Assembly: GCA_027030435.1 (NCBI GenBank)
Contig: JALVEX010000303.1
Location: forward strand, 1-8,971
Direction: 5' to 3'
DNA length: 8,971 nt
Origin: Paracoccaceae bacterium
GTDB taxonomy: Bacteria; Pseudomonadota; Alphaproteobacteria; Rhodobacterales; Rhodobacteraceae
Under the pieces are notes generated by a model that had not been told where the DNA came from, made no database searches, and saw nothing but the letters and a program-made list of their open reading frames with translations. The position numbers and the translations under genes were made by a program. This document shows positions 1 through 6,136 of the stretch, piece after piece. Within the stretch, counting starts at the first letter, position 1, and each line of letters opens with the position of its first letter.

Positions 1-1
1 C

Positions 2-466
2 TATGATCTGGTGCAGCTCAATCACTACGCGGTGCGCTCGGCCGAAAGCTTCCTCGTCAAGCGCGATCGCGGCCGCGTCAATCACGTGGAGCGCGATCAG
101 GGCCTCGCCTACTGGTTTCGCATGAACAACAACGCCGGGGAAGAACGCTCCATCCAGCGCCTGCTGCCCGCCTTTCGCGAAGAGCTCGCCCGCCTCATGG
201 CCGATCCCGAAATCGCCGCAGCCCATGCCCATTCTGTGCAAAAGCACCGCGAGAAGATCGCCGAACTGCGCGCCCGGCCCGATTACGCGCGCTTCTACGC
301 CGAAATCACCAGCCCGCGGCTTGAAAAGCTCTCGCGCATGCATGCCCGTTTCGGCGCCAACGTATTCCTCGCCGGCCCCGATTGCGTTCCCGATGAAATC
401 CTCGCCCGCGACCCGGACGACGATTTCTTCTTCACCGTCGAACGCCGCGCGAAAACCTCCCATTGA
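2..466 (+). CDS. Glycosyltransferase family 2-like protein, C-terminal part (5' end outside window)
   Basis: Only the last 154 residues are present; the reading frame is open to the window's left edge, so the GTG at position 11 is most likely an internal Val codon. The visible part starts with YDLVQLNHYAVRSAESFLVK, which resembles the C-terminal part of family-2/family-92-like glycosyltransferases (consensus roughly NHY-x-x-RS-x-x-x-F-x-x-K). A basic stretch and a long charged helical tail follow, ending FFFTVERRAKTSH. The catalytic nucleotide-sugar domain would lie upstream and cannot be checked. The family resemblance is from memory. By inference it is a cytoplasmic enzyme adding a sugar to a surface polysaccharide or glycoconjugate, which fits the glycosyltransferase fusion next downstream. 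No clear terminator follows the stop codon; a short hairpin lies about 38 bases after it. Confidence 0.72.
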   Translation, partial: YDLVQLNHYAVRSAESFLVKRDRGRVNHVERDQGLAYWFRMNNNAGEERSIQRLLPAFREELARLMADPEIAAAHAHSVQKHREKIAELRARPDYARFYAEITSPRLEKLSRMHARFGANVFLAGPDCVPDEILARDPDDDFFFTVERRAKTSH

Positions 467-493
467 AGTGCCCCTCCCCATCACTGGTCCCGC

Positions 494-519
494 AAATATC
501 CCCGCCGGAGGCATCCGGC
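494..519. repeat. Intergenic AAATATCCCCG element with small hairpin, copy 1
   Basis: AAATATCCCCG (494-504) runs directly into a perfect inverted repeat GCCGGA-ggca-TCCGGC (504-519). Read on the minus strand it is CCTCCGGCGGGGATATTT, a string I recall as very frequent between genes in Rhodobacteraceae genomes. The same 11-mer occurs at 7700-7710 in another gene-end intergenic region. It may act as a transcript 3'-end or processing signal, but there is no U-run on the plus strand to make it a standard terminator for the upstream gene. Confidence 0.5.
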
Positions 520-548
520 CCGCGCCACGAGGCCCGGCCTCGGATTCA

Positions 549-578
549 TTGACAATCCCCCAGCCGCTGGCCATGATC
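549..578 (+). promoter_or_regulatory. Candidate sigma-70-type promoter for the 662-4569 gene group
   Basis: A perfect TTGACA hexamer (549-554) is followed, after 18 bases, by CATGAT (573-578), which matches TATAAT at four of six positions. It lies in the only sizeable non-coding gap ahead of the three-gene group and would give a leader of about 75 bases. The -10 match is mediocre and the DNA is GC-rich, so this is a candidate only. Confidence 0.35.
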
Positions 579-613
579 CGCGAAAGCCGCAGGAGGCACA
601 GGCTGAGCAGGGC

Positions 614-636
614 CGCCCGGGCCGGAAATCCGGGCG
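614..636 (+). other. Leader hairpin upstream of the glycosyltransferase-methyltransferase gene
   Basis: A perfect 7-bp inverted repeat, CGCCCGG (614-620) and CCGGGCG (630-636) with a 9-base loop, lies just ahead of the weak GAAGGG ribosome binding site (651-656) of the gene starting at 662. In a transcript from the candidate promoter at 549-578 it would fold inside the 5' leader. No run of U follows, so it is not a classical attenuator. Short GC-rich repeats can arise by chance in such DNA. Confidence 0.3.
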
Positions 637-661
637 ATCGCAGGTAGAAAGAAGGGCAGAG

Positions 662-2215
662 ATGGCGCTCCCCACCATTGGCACGCTGTGGATCGGCGGC
701 GAGCTGAGCTGGCTCGAACAGCTCTGCCTGCAATCCTTCCTCGATCAGGGGCACGAGGTGATGCTCTATTCCTATGACGAGGTGAAAGGCGTGCCCGATG
801 GCGTGCGCCGGGCCGATGCCAACGATATCCTGCCTGCCGAGAAGATCATCCGCCACGCCCGCACCGGCAGCCCCGCCTATCACGCCGATCTCTTCCGCCT
901 GCGCATGATCGCGCGCGAAGGCCATGTCTGGGCCGATACCGATGCCTATTGCTGCCAGCCCTGGCGCCTGCGCCGTGGCGCGCATTTTCACGGCTGGATT
1001 TCTGATCGCAAGCCGCAGGTCAACAATGGCGTGCTCGGCCTGCCGAAGAAGAGCCGCACCCTGAGGGAGATGCTGAAATTCACCTCCGACGAATACCCGA
1101 TCCCGCCCTGGCTTGCGGAGGCCGAGCGCGAACGCCTCACCGCACTGAAGGAAAGGGGCGAGGGGGTGCATGTCTCGCTCCTGCCCTGGGGGGTGTGGGG
1201 GCCGGATGCGCTGACATGGTTCCTTAAGGAAACCGGCGAGAACGAGCACTCCCGCCCCGGCCATGTGCTCTATCCCGTGCCCTTCTCCATCGCCGGGGTG
1301 ACGCTCAATCCGAACCGCATAGAAAAGGCCCACCGCCTGATCCGCGAAGATACGCTTTCGATCCATTTCTGGGGCCGGCGCTTTCGCAACATCGCCGCGC
1401 GCCACGGCGGGTTGCCGCCCGAAGGCTCCTATGTGGACGGGCTTTTGAAGAAACACGGGATCCGCCCGGAAAGAACCATGCACCTGATGCAGAAGCCTTC
1501 TGTCGTCGCGCCCCTGCGGGATGTCGATTTTTCCATGCTCAGCACCGGCGATGTCGCCAACATCATCCTGCAGCGCTCCGAGGTCGGCGCCGTGGGCGAG
1601 GAGATCCGCCAGTGGATCGCCGGCAATGACGCGCCGCTCATGCTCTATGCGGAAAAGCACCGCGAGGATGTGCTCGGTGAGGCGCTCGAAGCGGCCCGGC
1701 GCGCCTGCGAGGGATTTGTCGAGGCGGTTGACGATCCCGCCCCCGCCCGCATCGCCGATATCGGCTGCGGCTATGCTTTCGCCGATCTCTTCCTGCACCG
1801 GCGCTGGGGGAGCGAGATCGTGCTGATCGACATCGAGGAAAGCGACTCCCGCCATTTCGGCTTTGCCGAGGAGGGCGCGGGCTATGCGAGCCTCGAGAGG
1901 GCGCGCGCCTTTCTGCTGGCCAATGGCGTGCCGGCGGAGGCGATCACCGTGATCAACCCGCGCCACGAGGATGTTTCCAAGATCGCGCCAGTGGATCTTG
2001 CCTTCAGCCTCATATCCTGCGGTTTCCATTATCCGGCAGGCACATACGAAGATTTCTTCAAGAATAACGTGAATCCCGGCGGGGCGATCGTCCTCGATAT
2101 CCGCAAGGGCTCCCGGGGGATCGGTTACATGAAGGGGATCGGGGCTGTTGAGGTGCTGAAAAAGCATCGGAAACATTCGCTGGTGCTGACCCGGCGCCCG
2201 CAAGGCGCTCGTTAG
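662..2215 (+). CDS. DXD glycosyltransferase fused to a methyltransferase-like domain
   Basis: This 517-residue protein has two parts. Residues 1 to about 265 look like a retaining, GT32/capsular-type glycosyltransferase: an opening IGTLWIGGELSWLEQLC, a conserved SPAYHADLFRLRMIA stretch, and the metal/nucleotide-sugar DXD motif in WADTDAYC (D92, D94). Residues from about 360 to the end look like a class I SAM-dependent methyltransferase fold: IADIGCGYA (364-372, motif I with the third Gly replaced by Ala), VLIDIE (387-392, acidic end of strand 2), then VDLAFSLISCGFHYP and VLDIRKGS. The 100-residue linker is unrecognised. The best guess is that it adds a sugar and then methylates a glycan; no substrate can be named. 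The start has a modest GAAGGG site 5 bases upstream. The stop lies 4 bases before the next gene, whose N-terminus repeats this methyltransferase-like domain in degenerate form. Confidence 0.8.
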   Translation: MALPTIGTLWIGGELSWLEQLCLQSFLDQGHEVMLYSYDEVKGVPDGVRRADANDILPAEKIIRHARTGSPAYHADLFRLRMIAREGHVWADTDAYCCQPWRLRRGAHFHGWISDRKPQVNNGVLGLPKKSRTLREMLKFTSDEYPIPPWLAEAERERLTALKERGEGVHVSLLPWGVWGPDALTWFLKETGENEHSRPGHVLYPVPFSIAGVTLNPNRIEKAHRLIREDTLSIHFWGRRFRNIAARHGGLPPEGSYVDGLLKKHGIRPERTMHLMQKPSVVAPLRDVDFSMLSTGDVANIILQRSEVGAVGEEIRQWIAGNDAPLMLYAEKHREDVLGEALEAARRACEGFVEAVDDPAPARIADIGCGYAFADLFLHRRWGSEIVLIDIEESDSRHFGFAEEGAGYASLERARAFLLANGVPAEAITVINPRHEDVSKIAPVDLAFSLISCGFHYPAGTYEDFFKNNVNPGGAIVLDIRKGSRGIGYMKGIGAVEVLKKHRKHSLVLTRRPQGAR

Positions 2216-2219
2216 CGCC

Positions 2220-3644
2220 ATGGGCTTGAACGGGCAGGACATATCCGCGGTTCTGGAGGCGCTGGATCTGGACGATGTTCATACTGTCGCCGACATCGGC
2301 GGCAAGGCGCCAGACCTGGCCGCCGCCCTGCATCAGCGCTATGGCGCGCGTATCGCGCTGCTTGCGCTTGATGATGCGGGCAACATGGTGCCGGTGGCGC
2401 AGGCCGTGCGCGAGGATTACATCGCCCGGCTGGCCGAGGCTGGGGCAGGCCCGGAGGCGATCAGCCATCCGGGGCGGGGGGAAGGCGCGGGATATGATGT
2501 GATCCTGTCCGTTGATGGTTTCGGATCAAGACGGAATGTCAAAGGCTTGAAGCCTTTTCTTGAAACGAAACTGCACCCCGCAAGCCGGGTCGTGATCGAG
2601 GTGCGCAAGGGCTCGGGCACCTATCCGATGCTCAATCGCTACGGCAGCTGCAACACCCTGCGCCAGGCGACGAAGGAAAGCACCGGGCTGGTGGTGATGT
2701 CGGTCGAGCCCGAGGCGCCGCCGGCCGCGCAATGGGCGGGGATCGCGCACGATCTTGCCGGCGATAACGGTTTCTTCACCGATTGCGGCGAGCATTCCTT
2801 CCTGTTCGTGCCGCGCGGGGATGTGCTCGTGGTCACATTCGACAATCTCGATATCGCGATGACCAAGCGCGATGATCGCCGCCCATGGGGCTTCGGCTTC
2901 ATCGAAGCGCAGGGGTGGTCGATGCTGGGCGTGATGGCCAATGGCTGGACGTGGTTTCGCGATGGGGCGGTGGCGCGCGAATTCGATCGCCTGCGCGACG
3001 AGGGCTTCTTCGCCCGTTTTCGCCGGGTTGTCTTCTACGGCGCCTCCATGGGCGGCTACGGTGCGGCGGCCTTCAGCGCCGCGGCGCCGGGATCGGTTGT
3101 GTTCGCGATCAGCCCGCAATCGACGCTCGACAAATCCGTTGTCCCCTGGGAGAAGCGCTACCGGAAGGCCTGGGGGCGGGATTTCTCCGGGCCTTACGGC
3201 GATGCGGCCGAGGCCAGCCGCGCGGCGCGCGAGGTGCATCTGATGTATGATCCCTACGTGGCCCCCGATGCCGCCCATGCGGCGCGCTTCACGGGGCCGA
3301 ACGTGATCCGCTGGCGCTGCCCGCTGCTCGGCCATCGCCTCGGCTCCTCGCTCCATCAGATGGGGGTGCTGCAGGAGATCGCGCGCCGCGCCATCGAGGG
3401 CGATCTCGATCGCCCCGGCTTCTATCGCCTGCTGCGCCGGCGCCGCACCTTCCCCCGCTACCTGCGCGAACTGGCCAATCTGGCGCTCGATCGCGGCCGC
3501 CCCGGCCTGGCGCGCCGCGTCTGCCGGCACGCGCTGGCCACGCATCCTGGGGATCGCCATTTCACCCGCCTCCTGAAGCGCCTCGAGCGCGGCGGCCCGT
3601 CGGATCGCGGAGGGGAGAGCAGGCAGGAGAGAAAGAATGCCTGA
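2220..3644 (+). CDS. Degenerate methyltransferase-like domain fused to an alpha/beta-hydrolase, TPR-like C-terminus
   Basis: This 474-residue protein belongs to a family I recognise only by general appearance. Residues about 1-135 mirror the C-terminal domain of the preceding gene: VADIGGKAP (23-31) against IADIGCGYA, IALLALDD (45-52) against IVLIDIEE, and VIEVRKGS (125-132) against VLDIRKGS. The SAM-binding glycines are lost here, so methyl transfer is unlikely. Residues about 200-385 look like an alpha/beta-hydrolase: strand VLVVTFDNL, then the nucleophile elbow YGASMGGYG with Ser276, with D344 (MYDPYV) and H372 (LLGHRLG) as plausible triad partners. Residues about 410-458 form Arg-rich helices resembling one TPR hairpin. 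I recall relatives carrying an automatic PAPS-reductase label, but no such motif is visible. The likely role is an esterase, deacylase or acyltransferase acting on a glycan. The gene starts 4 bases after its neighbour with a weak ribosome site, suggesting coupled translation. Confidence 0.72.
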   Translation: MGLNGQDISAVLEALDLDDVHTVADIGGKAPDLAAALHQRYGARIALLALDDAGNMVPVAQAVREDYIARLAEAGAGPEAISHPGRGEGAGYDVILSVDGFGSRRNVKGLKPFLETKLHPASRVVIEVRKGSGTYPMLNRYGSCNTLRQATKESTGLVVMSVEPEAPPAAQWAGIAHDLAGDNGFFTDCGEHSFLFVPRGDVLVVTFDNLDIAMTKRDDRRPWGFGFIEAQGWSMLGVMANGWTWFRDGAVAREFDRLRDEGFFARFRRVVFYGASMGGYGAAAFSAAAPGSVVFAISPQSTLDKSVVPWEKRYRKAWGRDFSGPYGDAAEASRAAREVHLMYDPYVAPDAAHAARFTGPNVIRWRCPLLGHRLGSSLHQMGVLQEIARRAIEGDLDRPGFYRLLRRRRTFPRYLRELANLALDRGRPGLARRVCRHALATHPGDRHFTRLLKRLERGGPSDRGGESRQERKNA

Positions 3645-4569
3645 TCCGGCTGCAAAAGCGCAGCAGCAGAGCGGGCCGGATCACGGCACGCCGCCAACCA
3701 TGGTCTTTCATCTGGGCGCAGCGTTTACGGATGCGGATGCGCTCACGTGGTCCCTGCGCCGGGATGCGGCTGCGCTTGTTGATCAGGGCATTCACGTGCG
3801 CCGTCCGGCAAGTTACCGCGCCGATCTGGCAAGGGTCATCGAGCGTGCCGGGGCCGGGCCGCTCATGCCGGAAGATCAGGATGGCCTGATCGCGCACATG
3901 ACCCGCGGACGCCCCGCGCGCCGGATCTTCTTCTCCGATCCCTGTTTCCTCGGCCGGCCCGCCTGGCTCTTCCAGAAGGGCACGTTCTACCCCAATGCCG
4001 CCGAGAAGGCGCGCGGGCTTGCCAATCTCTTTCCCGAGCACGAGAGCGAATTCTTCCTTGCCATCAGCAATCCCGCGCTGTTCATCGCGCATGCCTTTCA
4101 CGCGCAGAAGAAGAAGGGCTGGGAGAAGTTCCTCGCCGGGGCCGATCCGCTCTCGGTGCGCTGGTCGGAGGTGATCGGGCGCATACGCGCGGCCTGCCCC
4201 GAAGTGCCGCTCACCGTCTGGTGTCACGAAGATGCGCCGGTGATCTGGCCCGATGTGCTCGCCGCCGTCACCGGCCTCGGGGCGGATCACCCTTTCACCG
4301 GCGCGCTCGACATGATCCGCCCGCTTCTGAGCGAACGCGGCGTGAAGATCCTCGAAACCTTCCTCGCCAGGCACCCCGAAATCACCCGCCGCCAGCGCCT
4401 GCGGGTGATGTATCGCATTCTCGAGAAACATGTGCTCGAGGAGGCGACGGAGGAGGAGATCGATCTCCCCGGCTGGTCACTCGATCATATCGCACGCATG
4501 AGCGAGATCTACGAGGAGGATACGGCCCGGATCATGGAGATGCCCGGCGTGCATTTCATCGCGCCCTGA
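3637..4569 (+). CDS. Sulfotransferase-like protein with degenerate cofactor-binding motifs
   Basis: This 310-residue protein has no confident family assignment. After a polar N-terminal tail, residues 22-31 read MVFHLGAAFT. That resembles the HLGAHKTGT-type 5'-phosphosulfate loop of bacterial sulfotransferases, but the Lys and the second T/S are missing. Residues 138-155 (EFFLAISNPALFIAHAF region) sit where sulfotransferases have the R-N/D-P...S 3'-phosphate motif; here Arg is replaced by Ser and the Ser is not evident. The end (SEIYEEDTARIMEMPGVHFI) resembles the tail of sulfotransferase-like proteins in Rhodobacteraceae. No signal peptide or membrane segment is seen. It may be a non-catalytic relative or use another donor. 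The ATG is supported by AGGAGA at 3625-3630, six bases upstream, and overlaps the previous stop by 8 bases, so it is probably the third gene of the same operon. It ends 28 bases from the convergent znuA. Confidence 0.68.
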   Translation: MPDPAAKAQQQSGPDHGTPPTMVFHLGAAFTDADALTWSLRRDAAALVDQGIHVRRPASYRADLARVIERAGAGPLMPEDQDGLIAHMTRGRPARRIFFSDPCFLGRPAWLFQKGTFYPNAAEKARGLANLFPEHESEFFLAISNPALFIAHAFHAQKKKGWEKFLAGADPLSVRWSEVIGRIRAACPEVPLTVWCHEDAPVIWPDVLAAVTGLGADHPFTGALDMIRPLLSERGVKILETFLARHPEITRRQRLRVMYRILEKHVLEEATEEEIDLPGWSLDHIARMSEIYEEDTARIMEMPGVHFIAP

Positions 4570-4597
4570 GCCGCCGGTTCGGTGCTGCTTTCGGGGC

Positions 4598-5515
4598 TCA
4601 TTCCGGCTCCTGGGCGGCGCCGGCGCAGGCGGCGAAGGCATCGGCGAGGGCGAGGAGGAGCGCCTCGTAGTGATCGGGGCCGGGAGGAATGGCGCTGCCC
4701 GCGGGATCGGGCAGGGAGAGGAGGGCTGCGTCCGTCCCGGCGGTGAGGCTTTCGGCGAGCCCCGGATCGTGCCCCTCTTCGGCAAAGACGCAGGCCACCT
4801 CGCCGCTTTCGATCATCTCGCGGAGGCTGCGCATGTGGCGGGCGCCGGGCGGGCGGGCCTCGCTGTCGGATATGGCGGCGACGATATTGACCGAGAAGCG
4901 CCGGGCGAAATAGGCGTAGCCCTGATGCTGCACGATCACCGGGGTATCGCCGAGGGCTTCGAGGCGCGCGGACACGGCGCTTTCCAGTTCGGCCAGCCGG
5001 GTTTTCGCAGCCGCGGCATTGGCGGCGTAAGCGGCGCGCCTTTCGGGATCCGCCCGAGCGAGCCTCTGCGCCATGTGATCCACCCAGACACCCGCATTGC
5101 GGGGGTCGAGCCAGGCGTGGGGATCGGGGCCGGCCCTTTCGCCTTCGCCGGCCTTCAGCAGCAGGGTGCCCTGCGTATGCAGCAGGGGAACGGCTCTTTC
5201 GCCGGCGCCGAGGCGGCGCAGCACCTCATCGAGCCAGGGCGTCAGCTCCGGGCCGATCATGAAGATCAGATCCGCGCTCTTGATCGCACGCGCCTGCGAG
5301 GGGCGCAGCTGGAAATGATGCGGATCGGCCCCGCGCCCGAGCAGGAGATCGGGCCTGCCCGTTCCGGCCATCACCTGCGCCGCCAGCGAATGCACCGGCG
5401 CGATATCGGCAAGCACCCGCGGGGGGGCCTCGGCTATGCTGCGCAGGGGCGCGAGGGCGATGGCGGCCGCGGTGAGGAGAATCGCCGCGTGCGCAAGCGT
5501 GCGGAAGGTTTGCAT
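4598..5515 (-). CDS. znuA: Zinc ABC transporter, periplasmic zinc-binding protein
   Basis: This 305-residue cluster A-I (ZnuA/TroA-type) solute-binding protein captures Zn2+ in the periplasm for the ZnuBC transporter. An N-terminal signal peptide is visible (hydrophobic AILLTAAAIALAPL, cleavage probably near the Ala-rich IAEA at 27-30). The mature part starts VLADIAPVHSLAAQVM. Metal-ligand motifs follow in family order: DPHHFQLRPS (H66/H67), DPHAWLDP (H133), QHQGYAYFARRF (H197) and the late acidic site FAEEGHD (E246/E247). The His/Asp-rich loop seen in many ZnuA proteins is absent; the stretch before H133 is short (KAGEGERAGPDPH). A GGAGG ribosome site at 5522-5526 lies six bases ahead of the ATG. 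The gene is divergent from zur-znuC-znuB across paired inverted repeats, so Zur repression is likely. Manganese-specific relatives share the fold, but linkage to zur favours zinc. Confidence 0.93.
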   Translation of the reverse strand: MQTFRTLAHAAILLTAAAIALAPLRSIAEAPPRVLADIAPVHSLAAQVMAGTGRPDLLLGRGADPHHFQLRPSQARAIKSADLIFMIGPELTPWLDEVLRRLGAGERAVPLLHTQGTLLLKAGEGERAGPDPHAWLDPRNAGVWVDHMAQRLARADPERRAAYAANAAAAKTRLAELESAVSARLEALGDTPVIVQHQGYAYFARRFSVNIVAAISDSEARPPGARHMRSLREMIESGEVACVFAEEGHDPGLAESLTAGTDAALLSLPDPAGSAIPPGPDHYEALLLALADAFAACAGAAQEPE

Positions 5516-5549
5516 CTGTGGCCTCCAATGGGGTTTTCGCCGTAGTAAT

Positions 5550-5562
5550 GTTATATTATAAC
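5550..5562. promoter_or_regulatory. Probable Zur operator 1 (GTTATA-T-TATAAC)
   Basis: A perfect inverted repeat of 6-1-6 bases sits in an A/T-rich island in otherwise GC-rich DNA, between divergent znuA and zur. It agrees with the GTTATA...TATAAC type of Zur box known from alphaproteobacteria. On the minus strand it contains TATAAT (5555-5560), a possible -10 element for znuA with a leader of about 33 bases; no good -35 is visible. A bound repressor would block that promoter. It lies 35 bases upstream of the znuA start. Confidence 0.8.
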
Positions 5563-5564
5563 TT

Positions 5565-5577
5565 GTAATATTATAAC
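5565..5577. promoter_or_regulatory. Probable Zur operator 2 (GTAATA-T-TATAAC)
   Basis: A second 13-base inverted repeat has one mismatch between its arms (GTAATA against TATAAC). Its centre is 15 bases from the centre of the first repeat, with two bases between them. It is on the zur side, 49 bases upstream of the zur ATG. The pair probably lets Zur dimers bind side by side and repress both znuA and zur-znuCB. Operator function is inferred from sequence and position. Confidence 0.72.
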
Positions 5578-5626
5578 AACCAGTGAATGGATCTGCGCCC
5601 GATCCGGGATCAAGGAGGGCCGGTTA

Positions 5627-6136
5627 ATGGCGAGCAAGAACAGGGAAATGCCTGATCCGGCTTTCCGCCCGCATGATCATTCCCGCTGCCGCCGAAAGGT
5701 GCTGGCGGCGGCTTCGCGGCACGCGCGCGATCAGGGGCTGCGCCTCACCCCCGTGCGCCGCCGGGTGCTCGAGATCCTGCTCGAAAATCACCGCGCCATG
5801 GGGGCCTACGAGGTGCTGGAGCGCCTTGCCCGCGAGGGCTGGGGCGCCCAGCCGCCGATCGCCTATCGCGCGCTCGATTTCCTCGCCCGGCACGGCTTTG
5901 TTCACAAGGTGCGCCGGCTCAATGCCTATGTGGCCTGCACCCGCAGCACCCACAGCGATCCCCCGCTGCTGCTGATCTGCCGGGCATGCGGGCGCGTGGG
6001 CGAGGCGGAGGGCGCGGGGATCTCGCGCGAGATCGGCGCCATCGCGGGGGCGCGGGGGTTTTCCGTCGAGCGGCTCGGCGTTGAGGCGCTCGGCCTCTGC
6101 CCGGCCTGCGCCGCAGATGGCGGGGCAGGGGCATGA
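5627..6136 (+). CDS. zur: Zinc uptake regulator Zur (Fur family)
   Basis: This 169-residue Fur-family repressor senses zinc and shuts off zinc uptake when zinc is plentiful. The N-terminal winged-helix part carries RLTPVRRRVLEILLENHRAMGAYEVLERL (given here in pieces: RLTPVRRRVLEIL at 39-51, MGAYEVLERL at 58-67) and the recognition region PPIAYRALDFLARHGFVHKV (77-96), where Fur proteins usually read 'xxTVYRxLxxLxxxGLV'. The C-terminal dimer part has both cysteine pairs of the structural zinc site, C118/C121 (CRAC) and C158/C161 (CPAC); C104 and H109 are plausible regulatory ligands. A strong AAGGAGG site (5612-5618) lies eight bases ahead of the ATG. The stop overlaps the znuC start (ATGA), and the gene is divergent from znuA, which identifies it as Zur rather than Fur, Mur or PerR. 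It probably represses its own operon. Confidence 0.93.
   Translation: MASKNREMPDPAFRPHDHSRCRRKVLAAASRHARDQGLRLTPVRRRVLEILLENHRAMGAYEVLERLAREGWGAQPPIAYRALDFLARHGFVHKVRRLNAYVACTRSTHSDPPLLLICRACGRVGEAEGAGISREIGAIAGARGFSVERLGVEALGLCPACAADGGAGA

Noticed and set aside
225..647. Plus-strand frame running from the first gene into the leader (140 codons)
   Set aside because: It is a Pro/Ser/Ala-rich +1 shadow of the glycosyltransferase frame with no ribosome site or conserved feature.
2526..3560. Long open frame (344 codons) on the minus strand inside the hydrolase gene
   Set aside because: It lies wholly antisense to a gene with recognisable domains. Its translation is Arg/Ala/His-rich without motifs, as expected from stop-poor antisense frames in GC-rich DNA.
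3562..4431. Long open frame (289 codons) on the minus strand inside the sulfotransferase-like gene
   Set aside because: It is antisense to a gene with a good ribosome site and family resemblance; the composition is low-complexity charged and no domain is seen.
4568..4599. GAGCC...GGCTC inverted repeat between the convergent gene at 3637-4569 and znuA, as a terminator
   Set aside because: It has only five pairs with a 22-base loop and overlaps both stop codons. It is too weak to call in GC-rich DNA.
4670..5545. Plus-strand open frame of 291 codons opposite znuA
   Set aside because: It runs across znuA and into the shared regulatory region, and has no motif or ribosome site.
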